Shown: positions 25,829-34,800 of the stretch, piece by piece
Layout: every line of letters begins with the position of its first letter
Position numbering within the stretch: position 1 is the first letter of the stretch
Assembly (NCBI GenBank): GCA_007859835.1
Contig: SJPJ01000001.1
Location: 5,193,861-5,257,860, forward strand
DNA: 64,000 nucleotides
Origin: Novipirellula herctigrandis
Lineage (GTDB): Bacteria; Planctomycetota; Planctomycetia; Pirellulales; Pirellulaceae
Direction of reading: 5' to 3'
Program-made: the position numbers and the translations under genes
Notes under the pieces: model-generated
Seen by the model: only the letters and a program-made list of their open reading frames with translations
Database searches by the model: none
What the model was told of the DNA's origin: nothing

Positions 25829-27193
25829 TTAAGCGATGATCTCTTTGGCAACTTTGCCATGCACGTCGGTCAAGCGGAAGTCGCGTCCAGCATACCGATA
25901 GGTTAATTGCTCGTGATCCAGACCAAGCAAATGCAGGATCGTGGCATGCCAGTCATGGATGTGGCATTTGTTTTCGATCGCCTCGTATCCATGTTCATCG
26001 GTCGCGCCGTAACTGAAGCCACCTTTCACGCCCCCTCCGGCCATCCAGGTTGTGTAGCCCTTGTTATTGTGATTCCGACCATCGCTCCCCTGGGCTGCTG
26101 GAGTGCGTCCAAATTCGCCTCCCCAAATTACGAGCGTATCCCTTAGCATATCTCGCTGCTTCAGGTCTTGAAGCAATCCGGCGATCGGTTTGTCACAAGC
26201 CTCGGCACGGACTTTGTGGTCGACCGAAAGATTGGCGTGCTGATCCCAGTTACCATGCGTGACTTCAACAAATCGCACTCCCGCCTCAACGAAGCGTCGC
26301 GCGAGCAAACATTGTTTGCCAAAACTCTCCGTGGAACCACCCGTGGCTCCATACATTTCTAAGGTCGCTTGACTCTCATTTGAAGTATCCATCAACTGCG
26401 GCATTGCATCTTGCATACGGAAGGCCAACTCGTAGGACTCAATCACACCCTCGATACCTGGTTGATAACTCTCGCGACCGAGTTTTTCACGATTGAACTG
26501 CTGGATCAAGTCGAGTTGAATTCGTTGTTGCTTTTCCGAAAGCACGGGATTTTTAATATCCGGGACGCTCTCGCCACGACCGCCACGCGCAAAGCGGGAT
26601 GCACGTCCAACTTTGGAGCCACTATAAATCGCCGGCAAGAACGAACTACCGTAATTACGAGAGCTGCCCGAGGGGGGATTGAGCGAGACGAATCCGGGCA
26701 GGCTGTCGTTCTCCGTTCCCAAACCATACAGCGTCCAAGCGCCAAGCGAAGGGCGAATAAATTGAGCGGTGCCTGTGTGCATTTGAGTCATTGCACCGGG
26801 GTGAACCGGCTGATCGCACTGCATCGAACGAATCAGAGTAAGATCATCCGCGTGCTCAGCCACGCTAGGAAACAAATCCGAAATCCACAATCCGCTGTCA
26901 CCTCGCTGGCGAAACTTCCAAGGAGATTTCAGCAGCGACCCGCCATACTTGCCACCTTTACCATGATCCTTGGCGAGCTGGGGTTTGTAGTCAAACGTAT
27001 CCACGTGCGACGGTCCACCTTGCATGCACAGAAAAATCACTCGCTTAGCGCGCGCCGAAAAGTGTGGTGACTTAGACGCAAGCGGATTGTTGGTGGCGGA
27101 CTGTTCTGCCGCCTGTGTGCCGTATAGTCCCGCGAACGCGAGATAGCCAAAACCGGCGGATGCACGTTGAAGGATTTGACGTCGAGATAACAT
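25829..27193 (-). CDS. DUF1501 family secreted protein
   Basis: A 454-residue protein of the sulfatase-like DUF1501 family. The start chosen is ATG 27193 (MLSRRQILQRASAG), which opens a twin-arginine signal. A TTG nine codons upstream is possible. Conserved features are VIFLCMQGGPSHVDTFDYKP, LIRSMQCDQPVHPGA, RFVEVTHGNWDQHANL and VIWGGEFGRTPAAQGSDGRNHNNKG, and the metal-binding residues expected of the alkaline-phosphatase superfamily are recognisable. DUF1501 genes in planctomycetes almost always follow a PSCyt1/DUF1549/DUF1553 gene, as here (27252-29843). The function of the pair is not established. Confidence 0.93.
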   Translation of the reverse strand: MLSRRQILQRASAGFGYLAFAGLYGTQAAEQSATNNPLASKSPHFSARAKRVIFLCMQGGPSHVDTFDYKPQLAKDHGKGGKYGGSLLKSPWKFRQRGDSGLWISDLFPSVAEHADDLTLIRSMQCDQPVHPGAMTQMHTGTAQFIRPSLGAWTLYGLGTENDSLPGFVSLNPPSGSSRNYGSSFLPAIYSGSKVGRASRFARGGRGESVPDIKNPVLSEKQQRIQLDLIQQFNREKLGRESYQPGIEGVIESYELAFRMQDAMPQLMDTSNESQATLEMYGATGGSTESFGKQCLLARRFVEAGVRFVEVTHGNWDQHANLSVDHKVRAEACDKPIAGLLQDLKQRDMLRDTLVIWGGEFGRTPAAQGSDGRNHNNKGYTTWMAGGGVKGGFSYGATDEHGYEAIENKCHIHDWHATILHLLGLDHEQLTYRYAGRDFRLTDVHGKVAKEIIA

Positions 27194-27251
27194 GGCGTTT
27201 TCCAATTTGGATTTGCTCAATTCGCAAAAGAGCAGTAGCAGTGACTAGAAA

Positions 27252-29843
27252 TCAATCGATGTACCGAAACTCGGCAGATGCGAATAAACTTTGGCAAAAT
27301 GCACTCATGGTTTTTTGGCCACGTGAGCGGTAACTTGTCGTCGGAGCAAATTGCCGGATAAACGCAGTAGCTGCGGAACGTTCACCAGACGTCGGCGGAC
27401 GCCCGTAGGCTAGTAGGAAAGCAAATTCGAGCTGTTTGGTCGGAGTCGTTTGTTGTTGGAGAACACGATCTGCAAACACATTGCTTTGCTGGATTACGAA
27501 TCGATTATTCATCATGTAAAGCGCTTGGTTTGCAGTATTGGACGATTCTCGAGTGCCGATAATTGCACTGGAATCCGCAAAGTCAAAGACATCCAGCGAA
27601 CGAGGTTCTTCGTCGCGAACAATCGGTAGGTAGATGCTTCGGAACTTGGAGTTTTCCTGGTCCAGTTGTCCCGTTACCGCGCGAGCAACATCTTGCAGAG
27701 ACCGGTCCATTCGGCCACGCTGCATTCCACGAGTGCTCCTCGAATTTCTCGCTACTGTCCCAAACGCTCTTCTAGCAATATCGCGTGGATTCCCCAGTAC
27801 ACCGCCTTGGACTCGTGTGTAACCCGCTTGCGCAACCTCCGAGCCGCGTGGCCGATCGGAATTGATCTCGCCACTGATGCTAAGCATTGCATCGCGAATC
27901 GCCTCGGCGTCTAATCGTCGTGGATTTGCACGCCAAAGAAGTGCGTTGTCGGGGTCGTATTGGTGAGATTGGCTATCGAAAGTCGTGCTCATTCGATAAA
28001 CGCGAGACGTTGCGATGTCGCGAACAACCGACTTGATTGACCACCCCGATTGGACGAACCGACGAGCTAAATGATCGAGCAATTCCTCGTGGCTAGGTGG
28101 TTGGCCTGTGGTCCCGAAATTCTCGGTTGATGTGACGATGCCTTGGCCGATCATGTATTGCCAAATGCGGTTGACCATGACGCGGGCAGCTAATGGGTTT
28201 TGTTCGCTGGCAATCCAGCTCGCCAGTTCGAGGCGACCGCTCGATTGGTTATCAATCGTCGGCAGGACGGAACAGAGAACTTGTGGAAAGCCACGCTCGA
28301 CGACTTGCGCCGCTTGATCGATCTCGCCTCGCAAAAGCAACTTGGCATTCGTTGGTGAACGTCGTTCCTGCACTCCCATGCAGTAACTTCGTGGAATACC
28401 GTTTTTGTCCACGACCGCTAACTTGTTTGACAATGTGGCGAGTTCGTTGTTAAGCCGAATTCGATTTCGCTGAGCATTGGCCGCGTTACCGTCGCCCATA
28501 TTGGCGCGGCGCAGCTGCTTCACTTCCCCCATTTTCTCGGTGATCTCGTCACGCAAGCTCTGTAATTCCAGCTTGGTGTAGTGTTTGTCGTATGGATTGG
28601 GATCGTCAATCGGCAGAATCATCAGACTGCTGTTCTGTTTCGCTTGAGCTGCACTAAAATTGCCAAAGTCGGAAGGTGGATTCCCGAAGTAGGTTGTCAT
28701 GTTTCTAAAGATGCCAGCCATCGCGTAATAATCGGTTTGCGGAATGGCATCAAATTTGTGATCGTGGCAGCGAGCACATGCCACCGACGTTCCGAGAAAA
28801 ACTCGTGTGGTTGCATCAATCTGTTCGTCGACCAAGTCGGCAGCAAACTGCACCCGATTTTGTTCGTTAATGTTCTTCGGGCCAATCGCCAAGAAAGTGG
28901 TCGCAACCAAATTCTCGGCCCACTTTTCGTCTGTCTTTGCGGGTAGCAGGTCGCCGGCGATTTGCTGCTGTACGAACTGATCAAATGGCTTGTCATCGTT
29001 GAACGAGTCAATCACGTAATCGCGATACCGCCATGCATGTGGATACGTCATGTTGACTTCTCGGCCTGTTGATTCGGCGAAGCGCACGACGTCCAACCAG
29101 TGGCGTCCCCAGCGTTCACCAAACTGCTTCTTCTCTAGCAGCTTATCAACGACGTAGGATACGGCTTGATCGGGATCGTTTTCCCACTTCTCAGTGAAGA
29201 ACGTGATTTGCTCTGGAGTTGGTGGCAATCCAATAAGATCAAAACAGATCCGGCGCAGAACTTTGTATTCTTCTGCGTCCGCAGTGGGTTGTAGGTCTGC
29301 TTGTTCAAGTTTGGCGAGGACAAACCGATCGATATCGGTTCGTGGCCAATGGATGTCTTTGACATCGGGTGGGGTTTGATCCACAGGCTTTTTGTAGGCC
29401 CAGAAAGTTTCTCGCGCTTGTTGGACGTCCGCTTCCGAGATGGTCGAGCGAATCTCAACGATGTTGCTTGCGCGGGGATCAGGCGCGCCCATTTCAATCC
29501 ATTGTCGAAAATCGTCAATCACCGTCGGTGAAAGTTTCCGTTTGGGTGGCATCACGAAGTCTTGGTGCGTGATGGCGTTGTAGAGCCAGCTCTGTTCCAC
29601 GTCCCCCGGAACGACCGCAGGCCCGGCACTGCCACCGATAAGCATTAGTTCTTTTGTGTCCAGACGAAGCCCACCACGAACATTTCCCGCTTCGTTGGAG
29701 TGGCACCCATAGCATTCGCGGATCAGGACAGGCCGAATCTTCGTTTCAAAAAACCTCAATTCGTCAGCTGTGAGTTGATCGGCTCGGCACGGAAGTGCAG
29801 CACACAACAGCAGCAAAATTGCTGTGGTTCGGTAAAATGCCAT
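27252..29843 (-). CDS. PSCyt1/DUF1549/DUF1553 planctomycete cytochrome c-like protein
   Basis: An 863-residue exported protein with signal peptide (ILLLLCAALPCRA). Residues ~28-115 are a planctomycete cytochrome c domain with the haem motif CYGCH at 44-48 and a distal FVMPPKRKLSP loop carrying the likely axial Met. DUF1549 follows (DRFVLAKLEQADLQPTADA, LDVVRFAEST), containing a second Cys pair in CARCHDHKFDAIPQ. DUF1553 occupies the C-terminal third (ASWIASEQNPLAARVMVNRIWQ, RRLDAEAIRDAMLSISG, ALYMMNN). Large families of these proteins are specific to planctomycetes and are thought to link surface carbohydrate processing to electron transfer. It precedes the DUF1501 gene by 58 bases. Confidence 0.93.
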   Translation of the reverse strand: MAFYRTTAILLLLCAALPCRADQLTADELRFFETKIRPVLIRECYGCHSNEAGNVRGGLRLDTKELMLIGGSAGPAVVPGDVEQSWLYNAITHQDFVMPPKRKLSPTVIDDFRQWIEMGAPDPRASNIVEIRSTISEADVQQARETFWAYKKPVDQTPPDVKDIHWPRTDIDRFVLAKLEQADLQPTADAEEYKVLRRICFDLIGLPPTPEQITFFTEKWENDPDQAVSYVVDKLLEKKQFGERWGRHWLDVVRFAESTGREVNMTYPHAWRYRDYVIDSFNDDKPFDQFVQQQIAGDLLPAKTDEKWAENLVATTFLAIGPKNINEQNRVQFAADLVDEQIDATTRVFLGTSVACARCHDHKFDAIPQTDYYAMAGIFRNMTTYFGNPPSDFGNFSAAQAKQNSSLMILPIDDPNPYDKHYTKLELQSLRDEITEKMGEVKQLRRANMGDGNAANAQRNRIRLNNELATLSNKLAVVDKNGIPRSYCMGVQERRSPTNAKLLLRGEIDQAAQVVERGFPQVLCSVLPTIDNQSSGRLELASWIASEQNPLAARVMVNRIWQYMIGQGIVTSTENFGTTGQPPSHEELLDHLARRFVQSGWSIKSVVRDIATSRVYRMSTTFDSQSHQYDPDNALLWRANPRRLDAEAIRDAMLSISGEINSDRPRGSEVAQAGYTRVQGGVLGNPRDIARRAFGTVARNSRSTRGMQRGRMDRSLQDVARAVTGQLDQENSKFRSIYLPIVRDEEPRSLDVFDFADSSAIIGTRESSNTANQALYMMNNRFVIQQSNVFADRVLQQQTTPTKQLEFAFLLAYGRPPTSGERSAATAFIRQFAPTTSYRSRGQKTMSAFCQSLFASAEFRYID

Positions 29844-29894
29844 GATAAGATTTCGAGTGATAAGAAGTAGCAGCTGGGCGTAAGCGGATCAGGT

Positions 29895-30332
29895 TTACTC
29901 AGCGGAGGGACGTCTCGGAACGTCACCGCCCGGGTTAGCGGCGTCGTCTTTTCCAAACGGACGAGCTTGTCGATTTGTGGCTGGCGTTTGTTGGGTATCC
30001 CTTCCGAACTTTCGTGCCAATGGACCTTCTTTTGCCCCCGGCGCCATCGGTCCAGAACGTCGCTCACGCATTGCCTTCAACAGTGCCATCAGTTCACTTG
30101 AGTCCAGTTTTTTATCGCCGTCCTGGTCGAATTCCTTCATTAATCGGGCGACCATCTTTGCCGGATCTCGCTCTGGGACAAAGTTTGCTGGTCGTTTTAT
30201 TCCCTCCATGCGAAGTTGTCCATTCGCATGGGGTTTCCGCTGCCCGCCAGGGCCAATGGGAGCCTGAGCTTGGCATACACTGGCGACTAAGATTGAGCAG
30301 GCAATAGTGAAAGACGAGGCAAACGGTCTCAT
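29895..30332 (-). CDS. Small secreted EF-hand protein
   Basis: A 145-residue exported protein with signal peptide (ASSFTIACSILVASVCQAQA). It has one clear calcium-binding EF-hand loop, DQDGDKKLDSSE, in the middle, which provides Asp, Asp, Asp, Lys, Asp and Glu at the canonical positions. The remainder is Pro-, Lys- and Arg-rich and looks disordered. It is the first gene of a same-strand set with the PSCyt and DUF1501 genes, 51 bases upstream of the former. EF-hand proteins are commonly placed next to PSCyt genes in this group. Confidence 0.85.
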   Translation of the reverse strand: MRPFASSFTIACSILVASVCQAQAPIGPGGQRKPHANGQLRMEGIKRPANFVPERDPAKMVARLMKEFDQDGDKKLDSSELMALLKAMRERRSGPMAPGAKEGPLARKFGRDTQQTPATNRQARPFGKDDAANPGGDVPRRPSAE

Positions 30333-30497
30333 GGCAAAAATCCTACGCAGAAGAAAAGAAGCTCACTTGGAGGCATTTCTTTAAACAATACCATTCTGTG
30401 TAGGTTTCGGTGCGGTCGAGCTTATCCCGCAAAAATATGCGAGTTCGACTATGTTTGCCGCGACGCGATGGCACCCTATTGGGTGATCTTTTTAAGC

Positions 30498-30570
30498 ACA
30501 ATGAGTTGGGCCAAACAATGAGTTGGGCCAAACAATGAGTTGCGCCAAACAATGAGTTGGGCCAAACAAT
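30498..30570. repeat. 17-bp tandem repeat, four copies
   Basis: The unit ACAATGAGTTGGGCCAA occurs four times with one G-to-C change in the third copy, followed by a further ACAAT. It lies in the 30333-30822 gap between the EF-hand gene and the diguanylate cyclase gene. There are no spacers, so it is not a CRISPR array. Confidence 0.95.
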
Positions 30571-30604
30571 CGGTGCCAATGCATCCATTGCATTTTTTGT
30601 TTGA

Positions 30605-30680
30605 TGTCGACCCGGAGTTGTCCTGCATTGCGCCGCCAGGACAGGTCCTGGCTACGATGATCCCACGTCAATGATGGCAA
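30605..30680 (+). repeat. Dispersed repeat, copy A
   Basis: A block with CCCGGAGTTGTCCTGCATTG, then the near-palindrome CCAGGACAGGTCCTGG, CTACGATGAT and CACGTCAATGATG. It aligns base for base, with scattered changes, to the block at 32287-32396 in the same orientation on the other side of the diguanylate cyclase gene. It seems to be a dispersed non-coding element. Confidence 0.65.
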
Positions 30681-30822
30681 TGCTCTAGCGGTGATTCCAG
30701 CTTGAAAATCTGGTTCTTACACGCCGACACCTTACACCAAAGCGGTAAGGTTATCGTTGGTAGTTTGACGATTCATCACGTCGCGTTGATCGCAGGATTC
30801 GGAAGAATAGTGTGGATTCGCC

Positions 30823-31881
30823 TTAGCTGATCTGCTGGGATTGCTTCTTGCGACTCCGCTTTTGTTCGTACATCGATGCATCGGAGCATTGCCATGCCTC
30901 TTGCAGCGAGCCGTTTGGTTTGCGTCGTCCTACTCCGATTGACGCATTCAGTCCCTCCAAGGTAAAGCTCTCTCTGAGTCGATCGGATAGAGATAGAGCT
31001 TCTTGGTCTTGGTCGTGAATCACTAGAATGGAAAATTCGTCACCGCCCAAGCGGGCAGCGGTGTCGTACTCACGAGAGTTGGATCGAATTAGCTCAGCGG
31101 CTTTCACTAGTAGCTCGTCGCCCTTGCCGTGTCCATAACAGTCGTTAATCTGTTTGAGCTCATCGAGGTCAATGGAAATGATCGATGCGGGATGTCCCAG
31201 ACGCCTGCATCGCGATTCTTCGGCCTTGAGTAGTCGATCCCAGCCACGACGATTGAATAGTCCAGTTAAGGGGTCCGATTCGGCGATTGCTTCGGCACGC
31301 TCGGCACGCCGTACTTCGTTTTCGGAATGGATTTCAAGTTCTAGGATCGTCGTCAAAAGCTGAGCAATCAACTCGAACTGCGGCAGCGCGTTTACGATGT
31401 TGTCCGGTTGAACACTCGGGTCAATTGCACACAACGTTCCAAACAGGCTGCCGTCAGGACGCGTCAGCGGTAGCCCAACGTAAGCAGCGATGGAAACTTG
31501 TGTCCCAATCAATGCGTTTGCGTAGGCAGGAATCACTTGTGAATCGGGAGCAATGCAAGGGCCATTGCCCAATACCATCTGCGAGCAAAAGGAATCGGCC
31601 CAGCGAAAGACATCGCCGGATTTGACTTCATAGCCATGATCCTCGACTTGTAGGACAATCCAATCATCCCCTTCGGTTCGTGTCACCATCCAAAGTGCGA
31701 AACCATAGTTTTCGTGGAGGTAACGCAGTGCCTTTTTGGATGCTGCGTCGAAGTTGGTAAATCCATGAAAGCGATCGAGCGTGTTCAAAACATGTCCTTC
31801 CAAATCTACTATTGCGTGATGAGGTGTCACGAAAGAGAACCCAGATTTTGTCTCTAACACGCCCCACTGGAAAACTAGCAT
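30823..31881 (-). CDS. GAF-GGDEF diguanylate cyclase
   Basis: A 352-residue protein that should make cyclic di-GMP from two GTP. ATG 31881 (MLVFQWGVLE) is preferred over an upstream TTG at 31917. Residues ~40-190 form a GAF-type sensor (LVGLPLTRPDGSLFGTLCAID-type strands, FCSQMVLGNGPCIAPDS). The GGDEF domain begins at ESDPLTGLFNRRGWDRLL. The active-site loop is an intact GGDEF near residue 277. An RxxD allosteric product-inhibition site (REYD) stands five residues before it. The protein lacks membrane helices, so it is a soluble sensor. It is flanked on both sides by tandem and dispersed repeats. Confidence 0.92.
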   Translation of the reverse strand: MLVFQWGVLETKSGFSFVTPHHAIVDLEGHVLNTLDRFHGFTNFDAASKKALRYLHENYGFALWMVTRTEGDDWIVLQVEDHGYEVKSGDVFRWADSFCSQMVLGNGPCIAPDSQVIPAYANALIGTQVSIAAYVGLPLTRPDGSLFGTLCAIDPSVQPDNIVNALPQFELIAQLLTTILELEIHSENEVRRAERAEAIAESDPLTGLFNRRGWDRLLKAEESRCRRLGHPASIISIDLDELKQINDCYGHGKGDELLVKAAELIRSNSREYDTAARLGGDEFSILVIHDQDQEALSLSDRLRESFTLEGLNASIGVGRRKPNGSLQEAWQCSDASMYEQKRSRKKQSQQIS

Positions 31882-32286
31882 ACGTTCTTTGCCGGCGCCC
31901 CCCGTTAGACTCACCAAATACTGTTTTGTTCGGAATTATGCATTCAACACGGAAAGATAGTACTGCTTGCCGAAAATCGAAAAACGCGACTGCACAGCAC
32001 GAATCGGACCTGCTGTAGCAATGAATCGTTGATGCCGACTGATAGGCAACCTTTGATTAGATGATTGCCTTGAGCTCCTAGGGAACGAGGGGTTATATCT
32101 GTTCTAGGGATTATTTGGTTTGGCTATAGGGGAATTTTGTGAGCGGCGAAGATTCCGTATGCACGATTTCAAGCGAGTCACTTCACGGCAAAGGTCGTCG
32201 TGGGATTTGCAATGATCTTCCTCACTTTCCCCAACCTTTCTTTGACTCTTGTAGAGAGCGTTAAGAGCATGTCTAAGTTTGAAGTT
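31882..32286. other. Intergenic region upstream of the diguanylate cyclase, no gene seen
   Basis: This stretch lies between two minus-strand genes and must hold the diguanylate cyclase promoter. Only short, unconvincing open frames are present. The repeats beginning at 32287 fill the rest of the gap up to the sigma-factor terminator. Confidence 0.5.
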
Positions 32287-32396
32287 TGCCCGAACCAGTC
32301 CTGCAATGCGGCAACTGGACAGGTTTTGGCCTACGAGGATTCTATTGGCCTACGAGGATTCTATTGGCCTACGAAGATTTCACGTCAACGATGAAA
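32287..32396 (+). repeat. Dispersed repeat, copy B, with an internal 19-bp tandem expansion
   Basis: CCCGAACCAGTCCTGCAATG, CTGGACAGGTTTTGG and CACGTCAACGATG follow the order of copy A at 30605-30680. Between them the 19-bp block GGCCTACGAGGATTCTATT is present at 32328 and 32347, with a partial changed copy at 32366. Copy A has this block only once. Confidence 0.65.
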
Positions 32397-32415
32397 ATGA
32401 ACGAGCGTTACTCTT

Positions 32416-32466
32416 TGTCAAAGCGATCGCCATGTCAAAGCGATCACCATGTCAAAGCGATCGCCA
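32416..32466. repeat. 17-bp tandem repeat, three copies
   Basis: TGTCAAAGCGATCGCCA is repeated three times without gaps. The middle copy has one change (ATCACCA). The sequence is unrelated to the 17-bp unit at 30498. Confidence 0.95.
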
Positions 32467-32501
32467 TTGCCGCTGTTTTTCCGGTCCACTGTAAAACGAA
32501 A

Positions 32502-32536
32502 AATGGCGGTGTGCTTTTGACAAGCACACCGCCATT
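32502..32536 (-). terminator. Strong intrinsic terminator of the sigma factor gene
   Basis: AATGGCGGTGTGCTT pairs perfectly with AAGCACACCGCCATT around a 5-base loop. On the minus strand it is followed by TTTCGTTTT. It lies 30 bases after the stop of the sigma gene at 32566. Confidence 0.9.
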
Positions 32537-32565
32537 CGTATTTGATGCGGTCAACGTTGCGATGC

Positions 32566-34128
32566 TTAATCGAGGAAGCCGACTAGGTCTTGGCTGCGAC
32601 TTGGTTGCTGCAGCTTGCGAACTGCTTTGGCTTCGATCTGGCGAATTCGCTCGCGGGTCACTTTAAAGATGTGGCCTACTTCTTCGAGCGTGTAACTGTA
32701 GCCGTCACCAAGTCCGTAGCGAAGCTTGATAATTTCTCGTTCTCGATACGATAATGACTTCAACACGTTGGTGATGCGGTCACGAAGCATTTCTTGAGTC
32801 GCCCCAATTTGTGGGCTTTCGGCTGCACCGTCTGGCAGCAAGTCGCCGAATTGGCTGTCTTCGCTGTTACCGACCGGTCGGTCGAGCGAGATCGGGAACC
32901 GGCTCATCGTCAACACGCGGCGTGCTTCTTCGACCGTCACATCGGCTCGGCGAGCGGTTTCTTCGATCGACGGTTCACGCCCCAATTCTTGCAGCAATTG
33001 ACGAGCGACGTTTCGAACGCGGCTCATTGTTTCGACCATGTGAACCGGAATCCGAATCGTTCGACTTTGGTCCGCAACCGCTCGCGTGATCGCTTGGCGA
33101 ATCCACCAGGTCGCGTAAGTACAGAACTTAAAGCCACGGCGATATTCGAACTTATCAACGGCTCGCATCAGGCCGGCGTTACCTTCTTGGATCAAGTCCA
33201 AGAACGACAAACCACGATTACGATATTTTTTGGCGATCGAAACGACCAAACGCAAGTTTCCTTCGCTTAATTCACGTTTCGCTTGTTGATACTCGGAGTA
33301 CACCTTCTTGAGCATCATCACGCGATTGTGAAGCGAGGTCGGCGTTTCCTGGCACGCGGTCAAAATTTGGCGACGTTCGTGGAGCAAGCGTTCGCGGACT
33401 TCGCGACCATGTTTGGTTCGCTTTTGGTCTTCGACGAGCATCTCGATTTCGGTCAACCGCTGCGAAAACTTTTCAAGCAATTCGATCCGCGTTTCAATCC
33501 GCTGGGTTCGCAAGCCCAATTCTTCGATTAAACGGACGGCGCGGCGACGACGACGGGCAAGGGCTCGCCATGCTTCGGCTCGACGACGTTGGGAAGCGCT
33601 CTTGCTAAGCGCAACTTTCCAATCGTGACGATTACGCCGAAGCAGTGTTTGCAGCGTACGTAAGTTATGCGGCAAGCGACCGACGATTTGTTCTTTTTCA
33701 AGGCAATCGGTTACCGAAACTTGTACCGTTCGGTCGAATGGCAGTTGCCCACGATAAACTTTTTTCAGCGTCTTATAGGCTTCGACGAGGACGTAGTGGT
33801 TTTCGAGTAGCTTGGTGCGGAAACGACGACGTGTTTCTTCAATGCGTTTGGCGAGTTCAATTTCTTGTTTCCGCGTCAGCAAGGGGATTTCACCCATTTG
33901 CGTTAGGTACATGCGTACCGGATCGTCGGACCACGTTTCGGTTTCGTCGCCAGCGAGCAGTTCATCGGGGCTATCAAGTTGGACTTCGCCATCGGCAGCC
34001 GAGGCCATTGCGACAGCAGCATCGTTGTCGTCATTATCCTCCACTGGCAGTTTGCGAAAACCACCCGTGACGGCTTCGGTGCTTTGGACGGAGACATCGT
34101 CAAATTCGTCCAATAGTGTGTCGAACAA
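32566..34128 (-). CDS. rpoD: RpoD-type (sigma-70 family) RNA polymerase sigma factor
   Basis: A 520-residue sigma factor. TTG at 34128 is the start, supported by a strong AGGAG seven bases upstream. Region 1.2 is [21 protein letters not shown]. Region 2 has [22 protein letters not shown] residues split around [18 protein letters not shown], then [24 protein letters not shown] and the promoter-melting [16 protein letters not shown]. Region 3 begins IRIPVHMVE. Region 4 has [15 protein letters not shown] and the helix-turn-helix [24 protein letters not shown] long arginine-rich segment (~residues 100-240) separates 1.2 from 2. No acidic region 1.1 of E. coli type is seen, but the short acidic N-terminus could serve. 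It is either the housekeeping sigma or a close group 2 paralogue. Confidence 0.9.
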   Translation of the reverse strand: MFDTLLDEFDDVSVQSTEAVTGGFRKLPVEDNDDNDAAVAMASAADGEVQLDSPDELLAGDETETWSDDPVRMYLTQMGEIPLLTRKQEIELAKRIEETRRRFRTKLLENHYVLVEAYKTLKKVYRGQLPFDRTVQVSVTDCLEKEQIVGRLPHNLRTLQTLLRRNRHDWKVALSKSASQRRRAEAWRALARRRRRAVRLIEELGLRTQRIETRIELLEKFSQRLTEIEMLVEDQKRTKHGREVRERLLHERRQILTACQETPTSLHNRVMMLKKVYSEYQQAKRELSEGNLRLVVSIAKKYRNRGLSFLDLIQEGNAGLMRAVDKFEYRRGFKFCTYATWWIRQAITRAVADQSRTIRIPVHMVETMSRVRNVARQLLQELGREPSIEETARRADVTVEEARRVLTMSRFPISLDRPVGNSEDSQFGDLLPDGAAESPQIGATQEMLRDRITNVLKSLSYREREIIKLRYGLGDGYSYTLEEVGHIFKVTRERIRQIEAKAVRKLQQPSRSQDLVGFLD

Positions 34129-34800
34129 AGTGAAACTCCTGGCAGATACGGTATGAGTGACTTAAATAAAAATTGCAGTTCAAACGGCAGACAAAATCAG
34201 GCAGTGATTACATCATGTGTGCTTACTAACTCTACACCACGCTAAACCCTTTTCGCTTTCCGTAGTTTAATTGGAAAGAGTTTCTGGGTAAGCGGATTAT
34301 TTTTGTTGGTGAAAGATCACGCCTTAGTGAAGGCACAACGGTCTCGCCGAATAATCTGATTCCGAGAAAGCGCCACTGTGAACCAACACACTGGTGATGC
34401 CGTAATCAAGAGTTTCCCCCGGTCCGAACGATTCAAAGCCTTTGGTATGGCCTTTGGGCGTTTGATCACCAACGTGCTCTGACTTGCCGTCGTGGCAGAA
34501 TTGGGCAAATGGCCACTCTTGGTTGTGAAGCTCGAATCATTCGGTTCACAATTGTCGAACAAAACAGTTCGCTGTGGGTGCCGCGGTTCATCAGGCAAGG
34601 ATGTCCGGCTCGGGACTGAGAAAGAAGGAAAACAACATTGCAATTTCCACAGGAAACTTTCGTTATCATCCACGCTTCTCAGCCAAACTGGCGGGAGCAG
34701 CATTTGGTTTGGCGGTGGCGCCGTTTGCACACATAGATTCTAGTCACCTAACATCTGCGGTCCACCCGGTTCCTCTTCAAATCTTAATCATTTAAGTCCT
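34129..34800. other. Intergenic region of about 670 bases, no convincing gene
   Basis: Open frames at 34317-34730 (minus) and 34492-34743 (plus) overlap each other, lack recognisable domains and good Shine-Dalgarno sequences, and have unremarkable composition. The region should contain the promoter of the sigma factor gene (minus) and that of the zinc-ribbon protein (plus). No clear terminator or RNA was found. Confidence 0.5.

Noticed and set aside
30498..30570. Possible CRISPR array
   Set aside because: The 17-bp copies are directly adjacent with no spacers, and no cas gene is nearby. It is a minisatellite.
34317..34730. 137-codon minus-strand frame as a gene
   Set aside because: Overlaps another open frame on the plus strand, lacks a Shine-Dalgarno, and the product has no recognisable features.
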